From Rhodospirillales bacterium (GTDB lineage Bacteria; Pseudomonadota; Alphaproteobacteria; Acetobacterales; Acetobacteraceae), in assembly GCA_025352565.1 (NCBI GenBank), contig JANXTF010000118.1, positions 32,701 to 96,700 of the forward strand: a DNA stretch of 64,000 bases, given 5' to 3'. The translations under genes were made by a program, and so were the position numbers. The notes beneath the pieces are model-generated. The model was not told where the DNA came from. It saw nothing but the letters and a program-made list of their open reading frames with translations, and ran no database searches. The number at the start of each line of letters is the position of its first letter. Position 1 is the stretch's first letter. Shown here one piece after another: positions 52,412 to 60,687 of this stretch.

Positions 52412-53764
52412 TCAGACGATCTTGCGGACGGCGTCGACGATCCAGTCGGGCTGCGGCAGCGCCAGTTTTTCCAGGTTGGCGGCATAGGGCAACGGCACAT
52501 CGAGGCCCGTCACCCGCACCGGCGGCGCGTCCAGCCAGTCGAAGCAATGCTCCACGATCTGCATGGTGAGTTCGGCACCGATGCCGGCGAATGGCCAGCC
52601 TTCCTCGACGCACACCACGCGGCTGGTTTTCTTGACGCTCTCGACGATGGTCGCGGTGTCGAGCGGGCGCAGCGAGCGCAGGTTGATCACCTCGGCGCTG
52701 ATGCCCTGCCCGGCCAGCGTCTCGGCGGCCTTCAGGGCCACGCCCACCATGATCGAGAAGGCGATGATGGTGACATGCTCGCCCGTGCGCTCGATCTTGG
52801 CCTTGCCGATCGGCACGGTGAAATCCGCGTCGGTCGGGCAGTCGAAGGTCTGCCCGTACAGGATTTCGTTCTCGAGGAAAATGATCGGGTTCGGATCGCG
52901 AATGGCGCTCCGCAGCAGGCCCTTGGCATCGGCCGACGACCAAGGGGCGACGACCTTGAGGCCGGGGCAATGCGCGTACCAGCTCGCGTAGCATTGGCTG
53001 TGCTGGGCGGCGACGCGCGAGGCCGCGCCGTTCGCGCCACGGAACACGATCGGGCAGCCCATCTGGCCGCCGGACATGTACAATGTCTTCGCGGCGGAGT
53101 TAAGGATCTGGTCGATCGCCTGCATGGCGAAGTTGAATGTCATGAACTCGACGATCGGGCGCAGGCCGTTCATCGCGGCCCCCACCGCCATGCCGGTGAA
53201 GCCGTGTTCGGTGATCGGCGTGTCGATCACCCGGCGGTCGCCGAACTCGTCGAGCAGGCCCTGGCTGATCTTGTAGGCACCCTGGTATTGCGCGACTTCC
53301 TCGCCCAGCAGGAACACGCGGTCATCGGCGCGCATCTCGGCGGCCATCGCGTCGCGCAATGCCTCGCGCACGGTCAGCGGCTTGGTTTCGCCCCATTCGG
53401 GTTCGGCGGCACTTCGGGGCTGCGCCACGGCGGCGGGAGCCGCCGCTCGAATCGGTTCCGGGGCGGCGGGAGCCGCCACCGCCCGAGCCGATTCCGGGGG
53501 CGCGGGTGCGGCGGCATCCTCGCCATCGGCGGTCAACACCGCGATCGGCGTGTTCACCGCCACGCCATCGGTCCCTTCCTCGACGAGGATCCGCGCGAGC
53601 TTGCCCTCATCGACCGCCTCGACCTCCATGGTCGCCTTGTCGGTCTCGATCTCGGCGATCACATCGCCCGCGCGCACGTCGTCGCCGACCTTTTTGAGCC
53701 AGCGGGCGAGTTTGCCTTCCGTCATGGTCGGCGAGAGGGCCGGCATCAGGATTTGGGTGGACAT
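52412..53764 (-). CDS. pdhB: Pyruvate dehydrogenase E1 beta with N-terminal lipoyl domain
   Basis: A 450-aa E1-beta subunit. Residues 1-80 are a lipoyl domain with [20 protein letters not shown], followed by an Ala/Pro-rich linker (about 85-125). The transketolase-like domain begins [20 protein letters not shown] and contains [20 protein letters not shown] and GPNGAAS-type cofactor contacts ([20 protein letters not shown]). The C-terminal domain includes [20 protein letters not shown]. It pairs with E1-alpha, 6 bp upstream. Confidence 0.94.
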   Translation of the reverse strand: MSTQILMPALSPTMTEGKLARWLKKVGDDVRAGDVIAEIETDKATMEVEAVDEGKLARILVEEGTDGVAVNTPIAVLTADGEDAAAPAPPESARAVAAPAAPEPIRAAAPAAVAQPRSAAEPEWGETKPLTVREALRDAMAAEMRADDRVFLLGEEVAQYQGAYKISQGLLDEFGDRRVIDTPITEHGFTGMAVGAAMNGLRPIVEFMTFNFAMQAIDQILNSAAKTLYMSGGQMGCPIVFRGANGAASRVAAQHSQCYASWYAHCPGLKVVAPWSSADAKGLLRSAIRDPNPIIFLENEILYGQTFDCPTDADFTVPIGKAKIERTGEHVTIIAFSIMVGVALKAAETLAGQGISAEVINLRSLRPLDTATIVESVKKTSRVVCVEEGWPFAGIGAELTMQIVEHCFDWLDAPPVRVTGLDVPLPYAANLEKLALPQPDWIVDAVRKIV

Positions 53765-53770
53765 GATGCG

Positions 53771-54778
53771 TCAGGCCTCCAGCAGGATGTCGGTCCACAG
53801 CTCGGACGCATCGGGCTCGGGGCTGCTCTGCGCGAAATCGGCGGCCTCCTGCACGCGGCGCTTGATGTCGTCGTCGATCTTCTTGATCGCCGCGTCGTCC
53901 ACGCCGGCTGCCTCAAGCAGATGCCGCGCCTGCTCGATGCAGTCGCGCTCGCTGCGCATCTTCTGGATTTCCTCGCGGGTGCGATACTTGCCAGGATCGG
54001 ACATGGAGTGCCCGCGATAGCGGTAGGTCTTGACCTCCAGCAGATATGGCCCCTTGCCGGCACGGCAATGCGCCACCGCGGTCTCGGCGGCCGCGTGTAC
54101 GGCCATCACGTCCATGCCGTCCACCTGGACGCCGGGCGTGCCCCAGGGCGACGCATTCTTGGACAGGTCGCGCGAGGCCGACGCGCGCTCGACGCTGGTG
54201 CCCATGCCATATTTGTTGTTCTCGATCACGTAGATGCAGGGCAGCTTCATCAGGGCGGCGAGGTTGAAGCTCTCGAACACCTGACCCTGGTTGCTGGCAC
54301 CCTCGCCGAAATACGTGACGCACACACGGTCGTTCGCGCGATACCAGTTGCTGAAGGCGAGGCCCGTGCCCAGGCTCACCTGGGCGCCCACGATGCCGTG
54401 CCCGCCGAAGAAGTTCTTCTCCTTGCTGAACATGTGCATCGACCCGCCCTTGCCGTGCGAGTAGCCGGTGGCCCGCCCGGTGAGCTCGGCCATGACGCCC
54501 TTGGGGTCCATGCCGGTCGCCAGCATGTGGCCATGGTCGCGGTAGGAGGTGATGACCTGATCGCCTTGCGACAGCGCCATCTGCATGCCGACGACCACGG
54601 CTTCCTGGCCGATATACAAATGGCAGAACCCGCCGATCAGTCCCATGCCATAAAGCTGGCCGGCCTTTTCCTCGAACCGGCGGATCAGCAGCATGTCGCC
54701 GTAGGCCTTGAGCAGCAAATCGGTATCAACCGGCTTCGTCGCCACCTTGCCGCGCTTCTTGGTGTCCGCAATGGCCAT
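53771..54778 (-). CDS. pdhA: Pyruvate dehydrogenase E1 alpha
   Basis: A 335-aa thiamine-diphosphate subunit that decarboxylates pyruvate. LLKAYGDMLLIRRFEEKAGQ and YGMGLIGGFCHLYIGQEAVV start the fold. The ThDP motif reads YFGEGASNQGQVFESFNLAA to NNKYGMGTS; the opening is GEG where GDG is usual. The phosphorylation-loop-like YRYRGHSMSDPGKYRTREEI is conserved. It is the first gene of the leftward pdhA-pdhB-pdhC-lpdA-lipA-COQ10 group. Confidence 0.94.
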   Translation of the reverse strand: MAIADTKKRGKVATKPVDTDLLLKAYGDMLLIRRFEEKAGQLYGMGLIGGFCHLYIGQEAVVVGMQMALSQGDQVITSYRDHGHMLATGMDPKGVMAELTGRATGYSHGKGGSMHMFSKEKNFFGGHGIVGAQVSLGTGLAFSNWYRANDRVCVTYFGEGASNQGQVFESFNLAALMKLPCIYVIENNKYGMGTSVERASASRDLSKNASPWGTPGVQVDGMDVMAVHAAAETAVAHCRAGKGPYLLEVKTYRYRGHSMSDPGKYRTREEIQKMRSERDCIEQARHLLEAAGVDDAAIKKIDDDIKRRVQEAADFAQSSPEPDASELWTDILLEA

Positions 54779-54871
54779 GTTCGTTTCGCCCCCGCCGTCG
54801 GTTCAGCACGCTCTTGAACCCACACCTAGCGGCGGGTGCGGTTCGGGGCAAGTTCGGGCGGGGAAAACAGG

Positions 54872-54913
54872 CTGTCGTGCGACAGGGCCGATTAACTGGA
54901 TGGTGGTTAATCG
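54872..54913. promoter_or_regulatory. Two palindromes upstream of pdhA, possible operator
   Basis: CTGTCG-TG-CGACAG at 54872-54885 and CGATTAAC (54889-54896) with GTTAATCG (54906-54913). The second is an A/T-rich 8-bp inverted repeat with a 9-bp spacer, about 120 bp before the pdhA start, the shape of a dimeric regulator site. Function is inference. Confidence 0.4.
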
Positions 54914-54967
54914 GTTGATCGGCGTATTTGGGGCTTGCCCAGGCAGACAGGCTGTACCCGCAGACAC

Positions 54968-55032
54968 TCGGCAGGTCGCCGCACCGGTCGGTGACGCGGC
55001 GGCCCGCCGGTCACTGGTCGGTGCGTCCCGCG
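54968..55032 (+). repeat. Structured repeat, copy A (direct repeat of 58335-58399)
   Basis: Aligns without gaps to copy B over about 65 bp, sharing TCGGCAGG, CGCACCGGTCGGTG and other blocks. Its predicted stem (GCAGGTCGCCGC with GCGGCGGCCCGC, one G-U and one mismatch) matches the stem of copy B, with a paired change at stem position 8. Confidence 0.6.
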
Positions 55033-55107
55033 CACGCCGCTTGCTGCCAAGCATCCAGACGCAGCGTCTCGGGCCGCGGCGGAAACAGGGCGGGGATGCC
55101 ATCGGCG

Positions 55108-56127
55108 TCAGCTTGCATCGGGCCATGCGCGCGGCGCGCCTGTCTTCAGCCAGTCTCGCGTGATCGCGACGGATGCTGGCCGCCATGCCTCGCTGCTCGG
55201 TCCTGGCCGGACGTTGCCGGGGAACGTAGCCATTGCCGACTCGTCCATGGCGGTCTGCGCGAAAGCCTCGAACAGCCTTGTTTTGCGCTCGTCGAGATAG
55301 GATTGCGGAAGTTCGGGGAAGGTGGCGCGCTCATGACGCAGGAACCGCAACACATCGCGGCGGTACTCGCGCAACAGACTCGCTCCATCGTACTCGGGAT
55401 GTCCTTGGCAGAACAGCCATTGACCGCCAACTCGCTTGGTGAAGAACCCTACACCTGCGACCGTGGAGCGGCTGAGCACCTGATATCCCCCCCTAAGCAG
55501 AGCCGCCTCATCGACTTCGTTCCATCGCGTGTGCGGAAGCGGCATCCGCTGACCGGCGGATCGAGTCAGGTCGTGGCCGGACAGGACCTCGTGGTCGAAC
55601 AGGCCGAAACACTTGGTCGCGAGCGGGCGGCGCAGGATGCCGTCGCGATGGAGCACCGCGGCATGCGAGGCAAGGCAGGAAAACATCGCGGGCACGCGGG
55701 AGTCGGCGATCCAGTCGATAAGAGCGGTCAGTTCGCGCCAGTAAGGCTCGTCCCGCAAGTCACGGGCCAGAGGCTCGGTGCCGGATACGACAATGGCATC
55801 GGGCGGATGGCGCCAAAGATCATCGATGGGCCGATAGGGCGACATCAGATGCCGTCGGCCACGGTCGCCGCGAGGAATCGAGGGCAGCGAATACAGCCGG
55901 AGGCGGACAGGAACTCCCCTTGCCGAAGCCTGCAGCATGTCCATGAACTGCCGCTCGGTGCGCGACAGCGCGACATCGGGCATGTTGTTCACCAGGGCGA
56001 TCTCGATCGGCGCAATGGTGGCCGCATGCGCCGGCGTGCTCGACCGCAGGTTGGCGAAGAACGCCTCGCGCGGAGCCGCAGATCGGACATGGTGGGTGAA
56101 GGCGCCGCGTTCCGCTATGGTCGAAAT
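55108..56127 (-). CDS. metA: Homoserine O-succinyl/acetyltransferase (MetA family)
   Basis: The first committed enzyme of methionine synthesis, about 339 aa. IEIALVNNMPDVALSRTERQ, PDAIVVSGTEPLARDL, FSCLASHAAVLHRDGI (nucleophile Cys), TRWNEVDEAALLRGGY and LFCQGHPEYDGASLLREYRR (catalytic His and Glu) match the family. No ATG, GTG or TTG lies in frame before the conserved core. The best candidate is ATT 56127, 8 bases after a perfect GGAGGG. That would be a rare IF3-sensitive AUU start. The gene begins 5 bp after the metY stop, so coupling is also possible. Confidence 0.85.
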   Translation of the reverse strand: MSTIAERGAFTHHVRSAAPREAFFANLRSSTPAHAATIAPIEIALVNNMPDVALSRTERQFMDMLQASARGVPVRLRLYSLPSIPRGDRGRRHLMSPYRPIDDLWRHPPDAIVVSGTEPLARDLRDEPYWRELTALIDWIADSRVPAMFSCLASHAAVLHRDGILRRPLATKCFGLFDHEVLSGHDLTRSAGQRMPLPHTRWNEVDEAALLRGGYQVLSRSTVAGVGFFTKRVGGQWLFCQGHPEYDGASLLREYRRDVLRFLRHERATFPELPQSYLDERKTRLFEAFAQTAMDESAMATFPGNVRPGPSSEAWRPASVAITRDWLKTGAPRAWPDAS

Positions 56128-56132
56128 GGCGT

Positions 56133-57416
56133 TTACCCTCCCACCGCCGCACAGTTCATTGCTTGGTCGAGATCGGCAATGATGTCGTCGGAATGCTCGA
56201 TCCCGACGCTGAGGCGGATCGTCTCGGGCAGCACGCCGGCCGTCCGCTGCTCCGCGGCAGACATCTGGCGGTGTGTGGTCGAGGCCGGATGACAAGCGAG
56301 GCTTTTGGCGTCGCCAAGATTGACCAGACGCTTGACCAGCTTCAGCGCGTTGTAGAACCGCATCCCGCCTTCGAAGCCGCCGGCGACACCGAAAGTCAGG
56401 AGCGAGCAAGCCCGGCCATCGAGGTATTTCTGCGCGAGGAGGTAATGTGGGCTCTCGGGGAATCCCGCGTAGTTGACGAACTGCACCCGCGGGTCGTCGC
56501 GCAGAAATTCTGCGACTAGCCGCGCATTTTCGACGTGTCGATCCACCCGGACGGCGACAGTCTCGATCCCTTGCAACAGGAGGAATGCGCTCATCGGCGA
56601 GAGCGCGGAGCCGGTCGTGCGCAAATACACGCTGCGGGCACGGGCGATGAAGGCGGCAGGACCGAAGTGGTCGGTGTAGACCAATCCATGATACGAGGCA
56701 TCCGGCTCGTTGAACATCGGGTAGCGCGTGCCCTGCGCCTTCCAGTCGAACCGTCCGCTATCGACGATGGCGCCTCCCAGCGTGGTGCCGTGACCGCCCA
56801 TAAACTTCGTCAGCGAGTGGATGACGATGTCCGCGCCGTGCTCGAAAGGGCGCAACAGAATGGGAGTGGCAACCGTGTTATCGACGATCAACGGCACGCC
56901 ATGGCGATGCGCGACGGCCGCGAGCGACGCCAGGTCGCACATATTGCCCGCCGGGTTGCCGACGCTCTCGCAATACACCGCGCGGGTGTCGTTGTCGATC
57001 AGCGCCTCGATGGCGTCTGCCTGGTCGCTGGCCGCCAACCGCACGTTGATGCCGAGGCGCGGCAGGAAGTGAGCGAACATCGTGTGCGTCGTGCCATAGA
57101 GCTGGGGCACCGAAACGACGTTGCGCCCCACATCCGCGACGTTAAGCATGGCATAATGCAGTGCGGCCTGTCCGGTGCTGACGCATAGCGCCTCCAAGCC
57201 GCCTTCGAGTGCCGCCACCCGTTTCTCAAGCACTGCGGTGGTCGGATTGCTGATCCGGCTGTAGCGATGCCCCTCAACCTCGAGATTGAACAGCGCGGCC
57301 CCATGTTCGGCACTGTCGAACTCGTAGGCCACGGTCTGATAGATCGGGACGGCGACCGCACGGGTGGTCGGGTCGCGGTCGAACCCGCCATGGACGGCTA
57401 TAGTCTCGTTGCGCAT
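56133..57416 (-). CDS. metY: O-acetyl/O-succinylhomoserine sulfhydrylase-type PLP enzyme (MetY-like)
   Basis: A 427-aa Cys/Met-metabolism PLP enzyme that makes homocysteine or cystathionine from activated homoserine. ATG 57416 begins MRNETIAVHGGFDRDPTTRA, the standard start. YSRISNPTTAVLEKRVAALE, GNPAGNMCDLASLA, VDNTVATPILLRPFEHGADI and the PLP lysine in HSLTKFMGGHGTTLGGA are clear. RLSVGIEHSDDIIADLDQA ends the fold. Next to metA it forms a two-step homocysteine route. The start overlaps the upstream gene by 19 bp. Confidence 0.9.
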   Translation of the reverse strand: MRNETIAVHGGFDRDPTTRAVAVPIYQTVAYEFDSAEHGAALFNLEVEGHRYSRISNPTTAVLEKRVAALEGGLEALCVSTGQAALHYAMLNVADVGRNVVSVPQLYGTTHTMFAHFLPRLGINVRLAASDQADAIEALIDNDTRAVYCESVGNPAGNMCDLASLAAVAHRHGVPLIVDNTVATPILLRPFEHGADIVIHSLTKFMGGHGTTLGGAIVDSGRFDWKAQGTRYPMFNEPDASYHGLVYTDHFGPAAFIARARSVYLRTTGSALSPMSAFLLLQGIETVAVRVDRHVENARLVAEFLRDDPRVQFVNYAGFPESPHYLLAQKYLDGRACSLLTFGVAGGFEGGMRFYNALKLVKRLVNLGDAKSLACHPASTTHRQMSAAEQRTAGVLPETIRLSVGIEHSDDIIADLDQAMNCAAVGG

Positions 57417-58093
57417 CGGCCGTCCTGTGCCAGGTCCAGAGAATCCCGCGCCGATCCGCTTCCGAGAGCCGGCACGAATTCCACGAACAGCTGGCTGAGT
57501 AGGCGCCACAGCGGAAGGATGCGATCGTCTGGCGCAAGGTGGCGGCTCAGAGCGCCATGTCCCTGGTCGGGGTCGCTGTCGAAGCGGATATGCTCGGAAA
57601 GGAAATGCCGGAAAGCCCGCACCCCGGGATGGTCGGTCGGGGCCGCCCTTAGCATCGCGCGGAAGGTGCGCTCGAGTCCGCCGTCCTCGTAGCTGGCGAT
57701 GCTCAGCGCGCGAACCTCGCGGTCGAGCGCTCGAACGGCCACAAGGTAACCGGCGCCGGCGTCCTCGAACGCCCGCTGCTTCGACGCCGCAACCGGGCTG
57801 ATTCGGAGCACCCGCGCCATAAATTCATCATGGTTCATCTTCTCGCCCGCGACCGCCACGCCGGGCCACGGCGAGAGGTTATCAGTATCACACTCTTCCC
57901 GCTCCAGATGCAGTAACTTCGCATCCTCTGGGAACAGTGAACGGGCAATCTGTAAGTTTTCACGAAACTGCACGGAGAAATAGTAGTATGCCCATGCCGC
58001 ATCGATGAACCCGGATTCTGTTAGTTCGCTCCAGGCAAATTGGTCAATTTTGTCGATTTCGTCCTCGAACGCGTATCTGGTCTCGATATCCAC
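57398..58093 (-). CDS. Possible haem-oxygenase-like diiron protein, 5' end disrupted by a duplication
   Basis: A 231-aa helical protein from GTG 58093; not matched to a named family with certainty. LLHLEREECDTDNLSPWPGV and FLSEHIRFDSDPDQGHGALS place Glu, His and Asp residues as in haem-oxygenase-like (TenA/DUF3050-type) metal proteins. A 26-bp tandem duplication at 58096-58147 lies just upstream. Removing one copy joins this frame to an upstream ATG at 58188, adding MAYRDRREATFFNGPIQGEQ and EKE. So the ancestral gene probably began at 58188 and now is frameshifted, starts internally at GTG 58093 or switches by slippage. It leads the metY-metA operon. Confidence 0.6.
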   Translation of the reverse strand: MDIETRYAFEDEIDKIDQFAWSELTESGFIDAAWAYYYFSVQFRENLQIARSLFPEDAKLLHLEREECDTDNLSPWPGVAVAGEKMNHDEFMARVLRISPVAASKQRAFEDAGAGYLVAVRALDREVRALSIASYEDGGLERTFRAMLRAAPTDHPGVRAFRHFLSEHIRFDSDPDQGHGALSRHLAPDDRILPLWRLLSQLFVEFVPALGSGSARDSLDLAQDGRCATRL

Positions 58094-58095
58094 TT

Positions 58096-58147
58096 CCTTC
58101 TCCTGCTCGCCCTGGATGGGGCCTTCTCCTGCTCGCCCTGGATGGGG
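58096..58147 (-). repeat. 26-bp perfect tandem duplication causing a frameshift
   Basis: The plus-strand unit beginning CCTTCTCCTGCTCGCCCTGG occupies 58096-58121 and again 58122-58147 without a mismatch. At 26 bp it shifts the frame of the downstream minus-strand gene by two bases. Confidence 0.9.
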
Positions 58148-58193
58148 CCGTTGAAGAACGTCGCTTCGCGGCGGTCGCGATAGGCCATTCAGA

Positions 58194-58307
58194 TCAGGTT
58201 GCTAAGCTGCTCAAAGCCACAAGGTTGCCGAGGGTAAATAGCAGAACGACATAAATAGCCGATGAAGAGTGGGCTCGCCATCGCCAAAATTCGAGGCGAC
58301 AGCCCAT
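58194..58307 (-). CDS. Possible 37-aa hydrophobic peptide
   Basis: A short frame from ATG 58307 reads MGCRLEFWRWRAHSSSAIYV then VLLFTLGNLVALSSLAT, a basic head and a single 20-residue hydrophobic stretch, as in small membrane proteins. It ends 5 bp before the ATG at 58188. No good ribosome-binding site or known family; chance is a real alternative. Confidence 0.25.
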   Translation of the reverse strand: MGCRLEFWRWRAHSSSAIYVVLLFTLGNLVALSSLAT

Positions 58308-58334
58308 GTATGGGCCACCAAGCGGATGGCTACG

Positions 58335-58399
58335 TCGGCAGGCCTCCGCACCGGTCGGTGGTGCGGAGGCCTGCCGTTCGCTAGTTGGTGCCAGCCGCG
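58335..58399 (+). repeat. Structured repeat, copy B, with perfect 16-bp hairpin
   Basis: GGCAGGCCTCCGCACC (58337-58352) pairs perfectly with GGTGCGGAGGCCTGCC (58360-58375) around a 7-base loop. It aligns with copy A at 54968-55032 and includes the stop codon of the esterase gene. It may act as a terminator or be a dispersed REP-like element. Confidence 0.7.
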
Positions 58400-59493
58400 T
58401 TGCCTGCCAGCGCCTTTTTCAACTCGCGCGCCGCCAAGTCCTGCGCCCTTGCGGCGTCGGCCACGACCGCATCCATGCCGAAGAACTCATGCGTGACGCC
58501 CTTGTACAGTTCGTGCGTGGTCCTCACGCCCGCAGCCCGCAGTTTTTCGGCCAGCAACTGGCCATCGGACGCGAGCGGGTCGATTTCCGCGTTGATGATC
58601 GTTGCCGGGGGCAGCCCGGCAAGGTTGGCCTTGCCGTAAACGTTCAACCGCGGGTCCTGCAGGTCGGCCGGGCTTTGGATCGTGTTCTTCACGAACCACT
58701 CGATGGCCGGCTTGCTCAGCGGGACCGCGTGCTCGTTCCGCTTATACGAGGGCGTCGTCAGATCCGTGCCGGCCACCGGGTACACCAGCAGCATGTGCAG
58801 CGGCATTTGCACCTTTTCGTCCCGTGCGCGGATAGCTACGTCGATAGCCATATTGCCGCCGGCCGACTCACCGGCAATGGCCACGCGCTTCGCGTCGCCG
58901 CCGAACTTGGCCGAGTTCGCCAACGCCCATTTATAAGCGGCATACGTGTCCTCGTGCGCCGCCGGAAAACGGAACTCCGGCGCATGGCGATATTCGACGC
59001 TGGCGACGATGGCGCCAGTTTTCTTGGCCAGCGCCATGGCGGAACTCTCGTAGGTGTCGAGGTCCGCGATGACCCAGCCGCCGCCGTGGATGTACACGAT
59101 CACGGGCAGCGGCCCGCTGGCGGTGCCGGGCGTGTAGATGCGGATCGCCTGCGTGCCGCCCGCCGTTGGGTAGGTCATGTCTTGCTTCTTGACGCCCAAG
59201 GCTGCCATCAGCGCGGCAGGGTCCTTGCCCTGGTCGCGCAGCACCGCCTTCACAGCATCGGCCGGCGAAGGCCCGCGGCGGGTTTCTTCGACCGTTTGCG
59301 TGCCGATCGGCCTGGCGCCGAGCTGCATGAGCTTCTCGATCACGCGGCGCATGTCGGCGTCGGCACGCCGCAAGGTGTCGCTGTCCTGCGTGGCGGCCGC
59401 GGCTGTCTGCGCGTGGGCGTCCAGGCTCGGGCTGCCAAATGCGAGCAGCGCGCCGAGGGACGCGGCGGTCAGGGTTACGCGTTTTCTGGCCAT
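58381..59493 (-). CDS. Secreted alpha/beta hydrolase, hormone-sensitive-lipase family esterase
   Basis: A 370-aa exported esterase. ATG 59493 starts a signal peptide (RVTLTAASLGALLAFGSPSL, cleaved near AHAQ); longer readings of the frame cross the WD40 gene. Residues 30-120 are a helical prodomain-like region. The catalytic domain has IVYIHGGGWVIADLDTYESS (oxyanion HGGG), VAIAGESAGGNMAIDVAIRA (nucleophile Ser), INAEIDPLASDGQLLAEKL (Asp) and YKGVTHEFFGMDAV (His). Substrates are probably short-chain esters in the periplasm. Its stop lies inside structured repeat copy B. Confidence 0.87.
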   Translation of the reverse strand: MARKRVTLTAASLGALLAFGSPSLDAHAQTAAAATQDSDTLRRADADMRRVIEKLMQLGARPIGTQTVEETRRGPSPADAVKAVLRDQGKDPAALMAALGVKKQDMTYPTAGGTQAIRIYTPGTASGPLPVIVYIHGGGWVIADLDTYESSAMALAKKTGAIVASVEYRHAPEFRFPAAHEDTYAAYKWALANSAKFGGDAKRVAIAGESAGGNMAIDVAIRARDEKVQMPLHMLLVYPVAGTDLTTPSYKRNEHAVPLSKPAIEWFVKNTIQSPADLQDPRLNVYGKANLAGLPPATIINAEIDPLASDGQLLAEKLRAAGVRTTHELYKGVTHEFFGMDAVVADAARAQDLAARELKKALAGNAAGTN

Positions 59494-59639
59494 TCTGTGT
59501 CGCTCTCTCCACCAAGCACCGGTGCGGGGTCGTTGCACGCGATGCCGGACGAGAACGGTCGGTCTTGCGGCGCGTTCCATCCTGGGGAAAGACGCCGCAA
59601 AATTATCGGCTCCATCTCGGAGGTTCCCGAGATGTCGCG

Positions 59640-60677
59640 CTACGCGCGTGCGGTGAAATCCACTACGGCCGCGAATCCCGTCTCGGACCCGAATGCGAGG
59701 TAGGCCCCATCCGGACTCCAGGCCATCGCCGAAATCGCGCCTCGCCCGGGGGCTGCAACCGGCACGATGCGGCTGGTGGCGATATCGGCCAGCACCACCA
59801 GCCCGTCGGAGAACCCGGCCGCCACTGCATCGTGCTTCGGGTGGCACGCCACGAAACTGCACATGGCGGTATCCCCGCCGGCCAGCTCCGTGGGTGCCTT
59901 GCCCATCGGGCCGCCACCGAAAAACGGCCATAAAACAACACTTTCCGCCCCGGAAGTCGCCAGCCACTTGCCATTGCGGGTGAAGCTCATGGCCTGCGTC
60001 TTGCCCGGGTAGCCGCTCATCCGCATGTGCTGGTTGTCCGCCAGCCGCCAGCCATGTAGCGAATTCTCCTGCATCGAGGTCACCACGTTCTCGCCCGCGG
60101 GGTCGATCGCGATGCCGGTGTGGCTGCCCTTCCACTCCAGCTTGCGCGGGTTGTCGGTCTTGGATGCCACGAACCACAGGCTCGCCCCGCCATAATGCGA
60201 CGCGGCAATCCGTTTTCCGCGCGCATCGAAAACCACGCCGGTGACCGTCGAGGGATGCTCCAGACGCTTCAAAACCGCGCCGTTTTCGGCATGAATCTGT
60301 ACTGCTTTGCCCACGCCCACGGCAAAAATCCGCTGTTTCGCGTCGGCGAAACTGACCACCTGCTCCACCCATTTGGAGCCGAAGCTGGCCAGACACGTAT
60401 GCTGTGTACCTATCCGGCAGAGCTTCCCGTCATCTCCGCCGCTCAGGAAGCCGCCCGGCAGGCAATCCGGCGATAGGGCCAGAACGGAACCGTCATGCGT
60501 CATGACATTCCGCCATTCGGCCCGATCGGCCATGTCCAGAAGCCACACGCTGCCATCGCTGCCGCCGAACGCCGCCGTGCCGCCGTGACGGTCGAACGTG
60601 GCCGCCACCACGAACGCATCCAGCGATCGCTGCGCGCCCCGCGTCTCCAGCATGAAGTCCGGCGACGTCACGCTCAT
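59640..60677 (-). CDS. WD40 repeat protein
   Basis: A 345-aa cytoplasmic beta-propeller. Repeats with GSDGSVWLLD, GGDDGKLCRIG, GKRIAASHYGGASLWFV, GKWLATSGAESVVLWPF, DAVAAGFSDGLVVLADI and GAYLAFGSETGFAAVVDF give about seven blades. No enzyme motif. It starts after the CobW-type gene by 10 bp on the same strand, so it is likely a partner of the metallochaperone. Confidence 0.85.
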   Translation of the reverse strand: MSVTSPDFMLETRGAQRSLDAFVVAATFDRHGGTAAFGGSDGSVWLLDMADRAEWRNVMTHDGSVLALSPDCLPGGFLSGGDDGKLCRIGTQHTCLASFGSKWVEQVVSFADAKQRIFAVGVGKAVQIHAENGAVLKRLEHPSTVTGVVFDARGKRIAASHYGGASLWFVASKTDNPRKLEWKGSHTGIAIDPAGENVVTSMQENSLHGWRLADNQHMRMSGYPGKTQAMSFTRNGKWLATSGAESVVLWPFFGGGPMGKAPTELAGGDTAMCSFVACHPKHDAVAAGFSDGLVVLADIATSRIVPVAAPGRGAISAMAWSPDGAYLAFGSETGFAAVVDFTARA

Positions 60678-60687
60678 GCCGCTTCCC

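Larger units (their letters stand above)
54779..55107. other. 329-bp gap between metA and pdhA with palindromes and a structured repeat
   Basis: No gene seen. It should hold the pdhA promoter (minus strand) and the end of the met transcript. Seen features: palindromes at 54872-54885 and 54889-54913, and one copy of the hairpin repeat at 54968-55032. Confidence 0.6.

Noticed and set aside
58189..58380. Possible SAM-II type riboswitch ahead of the methionine genes
   Set aside because: The conserved pseudoknot sequence of SAM-II is not present on the minus strand here; the 16-bp hairpin is explained as a repeat.
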